From Tetrahymena thermophila SB210 (taxonomy: Eukaryota > Ciliophora > Oligohymenophorea > Hymenostomatida > Tetrahymenidae), in assembly GCF_000189635.1 (NCBI RefSeq), contig NW_002476149.1, positions 124,001-188,000 on the forward strand: a stretch of DNA of 64,000 bases, written 5' to 3'. The notes beneath the pieces are model-generated. The model was not told the origin of the DNA. It was given only the letters and a program-made list of their open reading frames with translations, and made no database searches. The position numbers and the translations under genes are program-made. How positions within the stretch are numbered: position 1 is the first letter of the stretch; the number at the start of each line of letters is the position of its first letter. Shown here piece by piece: positions 24,121-35,916 of the stretch.

Positions 24121-27100
24121 ATGGCTTATAAAGGAATCAACGGAGAAAATTCATATAACAATAAGGAATCTCTAATCGAGGAGTAGAAGGATGTAGTAGA
24201 CTAACCCTCATTAATATTTCGAAATAATAGTTCTCGAGCAGGAGTTCGCAATAATAAAGACAATAATAATATCTCTCTTGATATAGAGGGAAATAAATCT
24301 AATTCAGGAAACTCTTTTAGCAGTTAAAGCAAATAAAATTAAAGATAAAAAGATAACAGCCAAATAAAAATGCATAATTCCTCTTAATCTAGTAGCTTCC
24401 TTACAATACCAAGAGATGATACGAGTTAAATAGTTGTAAATGAAAAATATAAATAAAATGTAATTAGAAATGAATAATGTATACACGTCAAAGAACCTTT
24501 ACTCAAAGTGAGACCAAAATAAGAAGCAAACTATAAATTGACATTCTTCCAAAAATTAAAAAATTTAATTGGCAATCCAGATCCTTAGAAAGTTGAGAGA
24601 TAAATATACATAAATGGAGATATATTTCCACAGAACTATTAAATAAATTAAATTAAAAATTCAAAATATTCTCTTTTAACATTCTTGCCACTAGTTTTAT
24701 GGAATCACTTCTAAAATTTTATGAACCTTCTATACCTTATAATCACTATATCTTAGTTTATATACGACTTAAAGGTAGGATATGTCTATACTTATCTCTC
24801 GCCTGTCATTTTTATTGTTTTTCTAGTCATGGCTCGAGAAGGTAATTAATTATTCAATATTAGTTAGTATGTATCTCTCAATTTATCTAATAAGAGATAT
24901 ATATATATTCTATTTTTAACTTTAGGTTAGCAATAAATATTTTCTCTTTTAAATCATAAAAAACCCATCAAATTATGGTAAATAAAAGAAAGTAAGCTGA
25001 AGTGCAATCAACACCTCTAAGCTTAACTTTTAATGTTTGGCTAACCATAGATTTAGAAAATAATTAATAAATCACAAGATTTTAAGATTGTGTTTTTTTA
25101 ATTAAATTCTCATATTTTCAACAGAATTTTATTTAATTATCGCTAAAAACTGAGTTTAATTACATATATTTTTTAAAAAATAAAAGTATATGATAATATT
25201 AAAATATTCGTGCAAGATAGTAAATACAACCAGACAGTTTTTAAAGTGCTCAATTATTAAAATTAATTTCAAGAAGTTAAAATCCAAGAACTAAAAATCG
25301 GTTAGATAATTGAGCTGTAAGAAGGATAACCAGCTCCAGCAGATTTACTAATTTTGTATTCTAGGTAAACTAATTTATATCTAGAAGAAATTTATATATT
25401 TTTTTATATAAAAATAGCAATATAAATGGTAATATTTTAATCAAGACTGACCATTTTGATGGAAAAACAAAATAAATTTCAAGAAAGGCTATTAATTATT
25501 TTTAGTAAGATATAAAAAAACGTTAAAATGATTATCTTCAACTAATTGATACAGATGGTTATGTTGAAATTCCACCACCATCAGCAAACTATAGCTAATT
25601 CGAAGCTACTTTCTATCTTAATGATGGATATAGTAAGTATAATGAAAAAATTACAATTGAAAATGCAATATGGCAAAATAGTACAGTATCAAATGGATTT
25701 ATTTTAGGTAAATAGATTAATGTTAAGAAGTATTCAACTTAATAATTTTTTTTATCACCAGGTTTGATTATTTACACAGGATCTGAAACAAAAACAAACA
25801 TGAACATGAAATCGCCAAGATTTAAAATAGGAAAATTTGACTTAGAAGCCAACTTTTTAATGAAAATATTTTTCTTAATAGTTATTTTTTATTCATGCTT
25901 GATTGTGATTATTAAAGGAAACATAATGAGTTCTATAAGAATAGTAATTGATTTTATAAGGTAATTAAATAATTGACTTACAACTGAGATATATAATTCT
26001 AATTCATTTATTTATTTTATAGATATTTAATTTTACTCTGTAATATTATTCCGGTTTGCTTAAAAATAAATCTTGAAATGGTCAAAATCTATTTTACATT
26101 TAGAATCAATAATGACCCAGACATGGAAGGAGTTAACTTTAAGGATTAAGTAAAAAAAATAACTTATATTAAATTCAACATTATTGTAATTAATTAATTA
26201 ATTAATTAATTTTATTTTACATAGAATATACCTGAAGAATTAGGGCGAGTTTAATTCTTATTAGCAGATAAAACAGGAACTTTAACAAAGAATGAAATGA
26301 TTTTTAATAGAGTTGCTTTAGAATAAGCAACTTACACTCATGAAGATATGATTGTCATGCAGTCTATTATTATCAATTAGTGTTAAAGATACTTAGAGCC
26401 TCTGGCAAATTATCAGCTCACTTCTTCAAATGTAATAAAACTTAAATCGTTCTTATTTATTGATTTTTAATTTTAAATAGACCTAATCAAATGATTATAA
26501 ATTTTAGAAGCGTGCTAAAGAAGAAATATTTAGAGATTTAGTTAATGCAATGTGTATTTGTAACACTGTATCACCTGGGATAGAGCTAATATCAAGATAG
26601 AGTAAATATTTAGGTGAATCATAAGAAGAAGGTAAATAAATAAATATCTTTAGATTGATTATTTATTTGATTTATACTTAAATATCTTAGTGGCATTTGT
26701 AGAATTTGCTGAGTAATTAGGTATTAAATTGGTGACAAGGAATGAAGATACTATAGGGATAGAAAACTGTAGAGAAAATAAAGATTACTATTAAATACTA
26801 GACTTATTTGAGTTCTCTTCAGAAAAAAACAGGATGGGAATCATAGTTAAGCATTTGAGTAGCTAAAAAATTATATATTATGTAAAAGGATCAGCTAGAG
26901 AGATGTCAGAACTTGTAATTGAGTCATCAAGAAAATTCATAAATGAAGAAAGCTCAAATATCGGAAGTGAAGGAATTAGAGTCATGGTATTTGCATAAAA
27001 GTAAATAGACTAAAATGATTACAATAAATGGAAATAAGCATAACTAAATAAGAACATAAACGTTAACATGAGCTCTCCTTTAATGAGAAATAATATTTAA

Positions 27101-28948
27101 AACGCTTCCCAAATGTTTGATTAATTTGAAAAAGATATGGAATTTTTAGGTATAGTTGGTGTAGAAGATTAGCTTAGAGATGGTGTTTAATAAACTATAG
27201 AAACTCTAACATTAGCAGGTATTTCAGTTTGGATTGTATCTGGTATGTTTAATTTTGTTTATTTTAATTAAAATGAAATTATCTTTTTCTTAAAAAGGTG
27301 ACAGTATGCAAACAACTATAAGTGCAGCTATTTAATCTGGAATCAAATAAAATGATTAACATTTTAACATAGTCAAGAAAGTTTACGACGATATAGATAT
27401 AAAAGCAAAGCTTATGTACATAAATAGTGACAGAAACTCTAAAAAATAAATATTAGTTATGGATGGATAATCTCTAAGTGTAGCAATGGAAGTTGATAAA
27501 AAGTAGCTTGTTAATGTATGCACAAGGGCTGCATCTGTCCTTTTATGCGAGTAAATAAAAAAATAAATAAATGATCAATTTAAAATTTCAAAAAAAAATT
27601 AAAACATTCCTAAAATAAATGGATAATATTAAAAAATAACATCAATCAAATATGCATTTCAATATTAAAAAAAAATTTATCCTTGATGAAGATGAAGAAC
27701 AAGAATAAATAATTTATTATTTTTTAAATTAAAAACTTGTTAAGAATAAATTTTTTAATAATATTTTTCTAAAAATAACTTTAAAACATACAGATGCACT
27801 CCTCAATAGAAGCACTAGATAATAGATCTAATTAAATAGTATACTGATTATAGAATTGCGGCTATAGGAGATGGAGCAAATGATGTTGGAATGATATAAA
27901 GTGCTCACTTAGGAATTGGTATAATTTTTTTACTTTTTTTTTTTAAAAATGAAATTCTATTTTTTACAAATTAGGAATAAGTGATTCTGATAATAAATTG
28001 GCATAGCTGGCTGCAGATGTAACTATTCCTGAGTTTTATTACTTAAATCAGCTATTATTATGGCATGGAAGGTGTTACAAAAAAGCTGTCTCTTTGTGTT
28101 CTTTTGTATATTAAAGAGGGTTAGTAATTGCTTTCATCGAATTGATTTTTGTCGGAGTATTTTACACTATTACAATATAAATATTTAATGCTTAATTACT
28201 ACTCTGTTATGCTACCATATTTACTATTTTCCCAGTGCTAACACTAGTTATGGACTCAGATATAGATGTAATCACAATTAAACTAAGTATTTGTTAAATT
28301 AAATTATAAATATTAATAAAATATAGATAAACACATGTATCTCATTTCCTCAACTTTACAAATCAGCTTTAAAAGGAAGACATTTAAATCTAAGAACATT
28401 CTTTTCATGGATCTGGAAAGCTGTTTATCAAGTAAAAAATTAATTTTTAATTTTGTAAAAATACTTTATTAATATTTTTGAATTGAATTAAAATTAGGCT
28501 ACCGTTTTGATGATGCTAATATTCACTTTCTTCTAAAGATAATACTTTTTGAATATAGAAACATTTGTTCTTTTTGAATTAATATTCACAGAGTATTTTA
28601 TGATTTTCTCTAAAATTTACTAGGTAAATTAATCAAAATTAAATTAAATTTAACTATGTAAAAAATTGTATTAATACAAAGATCAAAAAGATAAAATGGA
28701 TCCAGGCATTATTTATAGGTATTTCGCTGATAATCTATCTTTTAATACTAATTTTCTTATAGCCTTAGTTTGATATAGGAAACATATGGACTTTATAAAC
28801 AATTGGAATACTTTTATTGATAATTTTAATAGCATTAATCCCTATGCTTGTAATTCACCTCTTAAGAATGAAAATAGAGCCCACAGATGATGAGAAGGTT
28901 TTAAGAAGTGCACTTAATAGAGCTAGCTCAGAGTAACTATCTCAATGA
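24121..28948 (+). CDS. P4-ATPase (phospholipid flippase family, Neo1/ATP9 class)
   Basis: Fourteen exons, all phases matching: 24121-24841, 25187-25364, 25418-25707, 25762-25960, 26023-26149, 26225-26431, 26508-26631, 26691-27242, 27298-27550, 27794-27918, 27975-28267, 28327-28431, 28498-28623, 28682-28948; 1188 residues. Motifs: PADLL, DKTGTLT (phosphorylated D520), YVKGS nucleotide-domain loop, GDGANDV (909-915), and about ten helices. IENAIWQNSTV, YTGSETK and IPEELGR point to the Neo1/ATP9 class, which keeps lipid asymmetry in Golgi and endosomes. Oddity: the actuator motif DGET reads D-G-K-T (314-317), so the catalytic Glu is Lys. The ~150-residue N-terminus is polar, Ser/Asn-rich. Intron 1 (345 bp) contains a TGA-free stretch but splicing it restores the conserved MARE...D...N segment. 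Confidence 0.9.
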
Positions 28949-29196
28949 AAATTTTCTCAAGTTGGAGTAATATAATAAACTATCAATTAAAACTAAAGAA
29001 GATATTAAATTTAATAAAATAAACTAATTAATAAAAATAAATAGTATTTAAATATATATATAAATATTCGACTGTGTTTTAGAGCAAATATTTTAATTTT
29101 TCTAACAATTTTAACTACTTTTTTTTAAATATTTTAAACAAAAAATTTACAAATTTAAGCTAAATTATTTTAGCTTAACTTATATTATATATTTTA
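28949..29196. other. Short convergent spacer
   Basis: 248 bp between the ends of the P4-ATPase and the small charged-protein gene; AT-rich, nothing recognised. Confidence 0.45.
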
Positions 29197-29783
29197 TCAT
29201 AGTACTGGTTGTTGATCTGAATTGCTAATTAATTATTATTTTTGTTTATTAATTTCTAATAGTAAGGACTATTTTAATTTATTTATAGCACTAAATATTT
29301 GTTCATCATCTGATTCTGTATCATTATCACTTAGCTTAAAATAATTTTTTAACATATTAATAGAAATTTGATGTAATAGAATGTACATGATTTTACAATT
29401 TCTATAGATATTCTTATGGGAAATTGAGTTCTCTGTCTATGAAAAGAAGAGTTCTATACTTTTTTTCAGCAGTTCTATTAAGAAATGTCAAATGTGCCTA
29501 AAATTAAAAATATATTGTTTTCTATTTATTCAATAATAAAATTTACATATTTATTAGTTAGTTTAGGTTAAGTTTAAATTTTTTCTGACTTCTTTTTATA
29601 ATCACTTTAATGTTAAATTGTGTTTGTAATATCTTACAATGGTTTTCTAATATAATCATGTTGTTTTTAAGTATTTTATTTTTCTATTTCTTAATATGAT
29701 TTTGTAATAGCTTTATGTAGTGGTATAGGTGATTCGTTTGGATTTTTTGTAGAAAAAAAAGAAATTTATTCTCCTTTAACCAT
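29197..29783 (-). CDS. Small charged protein of unknown function
   Basis: Three-exon model: 29783-29547, 29497-29387, 29334-29197; 161 residues. The first exon is Lys/Gln/Pro-rich (NPNESPIPLHKAI). The second is helix-like (FLNRTAEKKYRTLLF). The third starts with an acidic cluster (SDNDTESDDE) and ends in a Gln-rich tail. Intron 2 uses an AAG acceptor; without removing it the frame would stop at 29327 and the acidic exon would be lost. No family recognised. No signal peptide or membrane helix seen. Confidence 0.6.
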
Positions 29784-30631
29784 ATAAAAGTATTATTGAA
29801 ATTATATTTTTCACAAATAGTCAGCTTTTTAAAGTGACAACTATTTATTTTTTGTAAAATATGTTATTTATTAATAAAGAAAAGCCAAATAAGAGTTTTA
29901 ATAAGCTTACAGAAACACTAATTGAATTAAGAATAAATTAGGATGAATACAAAAGTAAGATACTCTAAATAGCATTTTAGAAATTTTAACTTAAAATATC
30001 ATTTAAATTAATATCTAAACATGATATTATATTTAAAAAATATAAATTAAAAGATATTTTATTTTTAAAAATAAAAATAAAAAGTAAATTTCTAAATAAA
30101 TATCAATTTATTATTTATTTATGTGATTTGGTTATAAATTTCATTAAACAAATAGATAGATAGATAAATAAATATATAGATATATATTTAGTTTTATTAA
30201 AAGATAGTAGATGGTTAATAGATATATTATTTAATAACTATTGTTATCTTATAAATTATTGATTATTGGTTATTTTATTTATTTATTTATTTATTTATAT
30301 TTATTGTTATAAAATCATTCGTAGTTGTTAAGGGTCAGTCACAATTACTTGCTTTACACATGCTAAATACACTTTTATTTGAGAATTATGTTTTACTTAT
30401 CATTTATTTATTTATTTGTTTGTTTGTTTACTTAGTTAGTTATTAAGGTAATCAAGGAGTTTGAGTATTAATTAATGAATGTTTATGAAATATTATTATC
30501 TATTAGTTAGTTATTTATTTATTGTGAGGAAAATCAATTTTAATTAAATTATGTAGCTTTTTTAGCTAACTAGCTAGCAAGCTATATAGCAAGCAAGCAT
30601 TTATCAAAATTTAACTTTTATAAAACTTTGA
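29784..30631. other. Spacer with GATA, ATTT and GCTA-type repeats
   Basis: Upstream of the small charged-protein gene and downstream of the kinase gene. Contains GATA/AATA runs near 30154-30186, ATTT runs near 30273-30298 and 30398-30420, and GCTAGC-type palindromes near 30563-30600. No gene. Confidence 0.5.
30154..30425. repeat. Cluster of GATA/AATA and TTTA microsatellites
   Basis: Several short tetranucleotide runs (GATA, TTTA, GTTT) within 270 bp of spacer. Confidence 0.8.
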
Positions 30632-33235
30632 TCATGCAAATGATTAGCGTAGAGATTTTTATTTATTCATTTGATTTTATTAAGCTAACTATTATTAATA
30701 TTACTAGTAAGATTGGGAAGCTGTTTGATCAATCTAATTTTGGTAAGATTGATTACCCATATAACTATTTTGGTATCCATTAGGTAGATTCTACTAAGAG
30801 TTAGGGACTTCATTTTGTAGCTGAGATCCCATTTGCGAAACTTTACGTGAGTGGTTAGATGCTGTTGATGGGATATCAGGAGTAGCTCTTTAACTTTATG
30901 TTTAGCTTTAATTAAATCTTTTACTGACATTAGGACTGTTCATCATCATCAGTTATTGAGGAGGGTTATGAGTACTATCGAAGTTATATCCAGAAAATAA
31001 ATCTAATAATTTTAAAATACATTTTTAAATATTAATTAAGATCATTTTTATTTTTTCTACCTTGAATAGAGTTTCTTTTTAGCAAAATAGCATTTTGGCC
31101 ATTTAAGTCTTCATTGCTATCTTTTCTATTATCCTATACATGATAGTTTTCTTCTTTTTGCTATTATTTTAAAAAAAATTTTCAAGCCATTTATCAATAA
31201 AAAATCTGAATACATTTGGGATATAAGGAGAAATCAACTCTTTGTTAAGTAGCTTTTACCAGGGGAAATCTTTGAACCAAACATGGTTTTTAACTTCATC
31301 TGGTCCATTTAATCCAAGTCTATTGGCAGGTTTTCTTTAAATAAGCTAATATTTTTACATAATAAACTTAGTCTTGCTTATAATGGATATTAATATTTTT
31401 TATTACTCTATTTGCAAAATCAGCTGCTTCTAAGCTCCAGCCTTCAGGTACATCTGCTTTTTTAATTTGAACTTGCTTGGCTAAAATTTGATCTCTAATT
31501 TCTTATCTTGTTTTTCCAACATATGGTCTTCTACCCATCATGCATTCATAAACGATAATACCAAGTGCATAGTAATCTACAGCAACACCATGATTGTGCC
31601 TGCACATTACTTCTGGAGCTGTATATAAATCAATATAAATTATTTTAAATAAAAATTGAATTTTTCTAGATTTCTGAAAATCAAGAAAAAAACTGATGCT
31701 GCTGTTTATAAAGAAGCAAACAAATAAATAAGTAAGTAAATAATATCAAATTAATCTTAAATTTAAAGAAATAAATTTTTTGATTAGATAATTAAAACTA
31801 TTTATTTCTTTAATTAACTTGCACAAGATTTTTAAAAATAATTTCTTTCAAATTTTTTTTACCCATATATCCTGGAGTACCACTAGTATCTGAGGAGTTA
31901 TCTGGTTTCCAAATTCTTGCAATACCTAAATCTGTAATTCTTATATACCCTAAATTATATATTTTTGAATTAAACTTAGAATTCGTTTATAATAATACTT
32001 TATTTAATTGATCATTTACCTTTATTATCAAATACCAAATTTTCTGGTTTAATATCTCTATGCAATATTCCATTCTAATGTAAATACTCTAAGCCAACAA
32101 TAATACAAGCAGAGAAAAATTCTATTTTTTTATTAGAGTAAGTTAGAAATTATATTTCAAAGATTAATATTTTGTAATTTTATTTATTTAAAGATTTTAA
32201 AATTATTTTTTTACTTGTTTATTCCTCTGAAAATCTACGATGTCTTGAAATGTGGAAACGCAAATCTCCTCCAGTCAATAAATCCATAACTAAATACAAG
32301 TTTTATCTGTCTTAAAAAGCATAAACCATATTAATCAGAAATCTGTTGTTTTATTTACAAAAAATGTATTATTAGAAAAAGGTATTCATATTGAAAAATT
32401 GACATCATTAGTGATGCAATTTTTATTAATTACGCATGATGCAAACTTGCTAGGAGTTGTCTCTCATTCATGACGGAATTGACACTTCTTTTAGATATGA
32501 CCCTGATTTATTTTAATAAAAAAATTTATTTCATCCTGTTTTAAACAGATTCAGTAAATTGACTATTGCTTTATTATCACAAATATTTTTTACTCTTCTC
32601 AACTTATTCCATATTTTTTTTTTCAGAATTATTTATTTTGTCAACTCTTAGTCAAGAAACTGAATTCAAAATGAAAAATATTTTAATTGATTACTTTGCT
32701 TTACACATTTCCTTAAGCGCATAAATCTATTTTGTTTTCTTATTTTCAACTCTCCAAACCTATTAAGTTAAAAAATATGAACTCAATCAAGGAATAAATC
32801 TTTCAACATCTTCAAAAATTGGTAGGACTAACATTGTGCAGGATTAAGAAAAAGCTAAGCAAGTGCTTAAGTTTGTTTAAATATTTTTAAACATAAAACT
32901 ACACATGCTTTTTCTAAAGTAAGCTCAATGAAAGTCTTTTTATTACTATTTAATAACTATTTATTTACCTTTCCAAAACCTCCTCTTCCAATAACGAACC
33001 TAAGATCAAAGTTATTTATCGAAATGGCAGCTTTTTTAAATAAATGTAAAATAATTAGACTTTGCTCTAATAGTAAGAATGAGTAAGTAAGAATGAAATC
33101 ACGAACTAATTCTATTAAAAAGCTATGATATTTTAGTAAGTTCATGTGAGTTCAGACTTATTTGTTAAATGCTGTTAAATTTTCATTACTTGTTGTATCT
33201 TCTTAATCAGGCTATCTGAAGTTGCAATTTCCCAT
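30632..33235 (-). CDS. AGC-family Ser/Thr protein kinase, STK32/YANK-like
   Basis: Eleven exons: 33235-33190, 33030-32969, 32759-32695, 32502-32434, 32342-32215, 32121-32020, 31949-31863, 31618-31407, 31345-31214, 31160-31061, 31002-30632; 457 residues. It starts MGNC, a likely myristoylation plus palmitoylation site, so membrane attachment is inferred. Kinase motifs: GRGGFGKV (30-37), ALK (K52), HRDIKPEN (D146), T-D-L-G at 163-166 in place of DFG, SGTPGYMAPEV, and LIQRKPANRLG. The sequence order and PEGWS/LIQRKP block match the STK32-like branch of AGC kinases. A DLFSGYNFDS segment resembles an AGC hydrophobic motif; the last ~110 residues are Gln/Ser/Asn-rich. The junction of exons 1 and 2 is the least certain (an alternative acceptor lies ~34 bp upstream). 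Confidence 0.85.
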
Positions 33236-35337
33236 GTCTTTTATTTTACGCTTTGTTAATAATTAACTATTTTTTCTTAAGGAGATTTGTTAAATGTATG
33301 TTATTGGGCTTATTTACTTTTTTTTATGAAATATTATTATTAATTAAATTTTTTTCTTTGTCTTATTCAATTTATTTTTAGTTAACTCTTATTTTTTACT
33401 TATCAAACTGTTCGCTTAAAAATTAGTTTTTATAATTTTTATTTGATAAATCGGCATTCTTTTCGCATTTACCTTTTTTGCCAGTTTGAATAGCTTGATT
33501 CTCATCTTAACAATCTATTTATATTATTTTTTTTCATGAAAAATCACATTTTACAGACGTCAAGCATAACTTTTATTGTGGTTAAAACAATTTCACATTC
33601 AAAATCCTAACCAATCCACTCTTAGACTTTCTTCATTTTACATATATTTTACTCTTTAATTTGCGCAAAATAAATAAATAAATATATAATTTACAGAACT
33701 CTCTTATTACTTTGTCTTTATTTAAAGTAATAATATTTTTTGTTTATAAAATTTGTGGCTTTTATTAATACTAATTTGCCAATCAAAAATAACAAAGTAA
33801 ATAAATTTTACTTTAAAAATTAATATAAAATATAAATTTAAGTGAAATTATTTATGATTGATTGGTTTTTAATTAATTTTGTATCACTAAAAAAACTCTT
33901 TTTTAAAGACTCCATTTTTTAAAAGCTAATTTATTTTTATCATAGTTAAGCAATAGATTCTTTGCAAAAATACACTTTCAATTTTGAAGAATTTTAAATA
34001 TGATATTTTTATTATATTTTCATTCATTATATTTATATTAATTTAGAAATATTTACTTTTTAGAATAATTTGAAAAATAATTTTCTTAAAATTTTCTACT
34101 TTTTTAACAAAACATTTTTAAATTATATTTTTTGTTGCTTTTCTTTGACTATAATTTTTAATTTAATTTTTATTAAATTTCAAGATATAATTTAACTGAT
34201 TTTGAAAATGAATTTATAAGTTTTAGTAAAATTTATCAATTAGGTGATATTTCCTTAAAAATATTTTTTTTAAAATTATTTTCCTTCTTAGTTTTCAAGC
34301 AAATTAAAATAATTTGTATCATTTAATATTCCTATTAAAAACTTAAAATATGAATTTCAAAACAATATATCTAAAGATTAAATGATAATGTTATATTTAG
34401 AATTTATTTATGATTTACAGATTTAAGATTTATAAAATTATGAGCAAAAATATTAACAATAAAGACATATTCACATTACAAATATTTACTTAATTTTTTT
34501 TTTTAAAGAATAGATTTATAAAATTTTTGCTACAATTAATTAATTTTAAAATAAAAAAATAAAGATTATTGAAAAAAACAAATTTAATTATAGATATAAA
34601 TAGCTTTGTATCTATTATTTGTAATTGAAATAAGTTAATACAGTCTAAAATAAATTAAATAATTATTAACATTATAAAATAAGACTCGGTTCTAGCTCCC
34701 AATTACCAAAAAAAATATAATTTTTTAAGTTTATTCAGAATAGTTAATTGTTTTTTATAAATGTGTTGCAACTAAAAAATAAATTCTATAGTTTTTTTTA
34801 TTTTTTTAATATATTATAAAATTATATTTATAGAAAAGATAATTTTTATAAGCATAAAAAACTTCAATAAAACTTACCAACAATATATATAACAAAAAAA
34901 ATATTATCTTTATACTAAATATTATTGATTCATTTAATAACAAATATCTTAAATATGCTAAATGCTAAATTTTTGAAATAGATTTTGAATAGTTAACTTT
35001 TCATCTTACTTTATAAATTATACACATGATATAATCTTTTATTTCACATTTTTATTTAATTTACAGTAAGATATCTATTTTAGATTCAAGTGAGTATCTA
35101 TCTATCTATTAAAAAACTTATTTAAAGAAGAAAAAAATATGATTCAGTAGAATAATTTAAGATATTCATTATAAAAATTTTATTTTCTATCATTCTCTAA
35201 ATTAGAGTGTTTTTTAAAAACGAATTTTACAAAGATTTTGATTGTAAAAATTGATTGAAAAGCACCAGTAATTAGTTGATTTTTGATAATAAATTAATTA
35301 ACAATAAAAAAAAGATAGATTATTAAATTAAAAAAGA
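33236..35337. other. Divergent AT-rich spacer (2.1 kb)
   Basis: Between the kinase gene start and the two-repeat protein gene. Holds both promoters by position. Mostly poly(A/T); a short TATC run near 35096-35109. No gene seen. Confidence 0.5.
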
Positions 35338-35916
35338 ATGTAGAATCAAGAAATTGTAGTTAAGATACACGGTTATTATACCTAAAATGGATCTGAGCAC
35401 AAGATGGACCTTGCTGCATTACATTTGACCACTGATGGTACTATTCATACTGAAGGTCATGATACAGTAGGAAATTTCGTAATTGATGGTAAGATTGCTG
35501 CCGATGGAAAAGTTCACTTTAACAAGCAATACGTTGGTAAACACTGTGTTGTTTATGAAGGTGCTTTGGAAGACAGAGTTATCAAGGGTACTTGGAAACT
35601 AAACAACTTGCATGATGCATTTAGATTGGAAGTTCAAGCTGAAATTTGGGAAGGAACTTACAACTAACATGGCTCTGATCACAAAATGGTTGCCTACTTT
35701 GGCTTCGATGATAACAGAAGAGCATTTGGATTTGGTCATGATGAAGTAGGATCTTCTATATGGAGTGGTGAATTTGTTGGTGACGAACTCCACCTTGTGA
35801 AGCAATATGTTGGAAAACACAAAGTTACCTATAAAGGCAAGCATACTTAAGACGATTTCCAAGGTAGCTGGTAAACTGGTGGTCACCACGGAACATTCCA
35901 TATTCACAGAAAGTGA
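35338..35916 (+). CDS. Two-repeat protein, likely highly expressed, unknown function
   Basis: Single exon, 192 residues, ending in TGA at 35914-35916. It consists of two ~90-residue repeats, residues ~12-101 and ~105-192. Each has an opening G-(Y/T)-Y-x-Q-x-G-S-(E/D)-H-K-M, then G-H-D-x-V-G, then an identical KQYVGKH (63-69 and 155-161) followed by V-x-Y-x-G and a closing G-(T/S)-W. The alternating hydrophobic pattern suggests a beta-rich fold (inference). No signal peptide or membrane helix. Codon use is clearly different from neighbours: many C-ending codons and CAA for Gln, which in Tetrahymena-type genomes marks abundantly expressed genes. His is unusually frequent. I do not recognise the family. 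Confidence 0.9.

Noticed and set aside
30685..30930. Minus-strand ORF of 81 codons
   Set aside because: Out-of-frame reading of the kinase gene's Gln/Ser-rich final exon.
31346..31406. Apparent frameshift in the kinase gene (an extra A in a GTAAAAATATTAG context)
   Set aside because: A 61 bp intron (GTAATA...TTAG) removes the shift and restores the conserved ADFANR-LIQRKPANRLG segment, so no error or pseudogene is needed.
35599..35907. Minus-strand ORF antisense to the two-repeat gene
   Set aside because: The plus strand has strong codon bias, internal repeats and a clean TGA; the antisense frame is a shadow.
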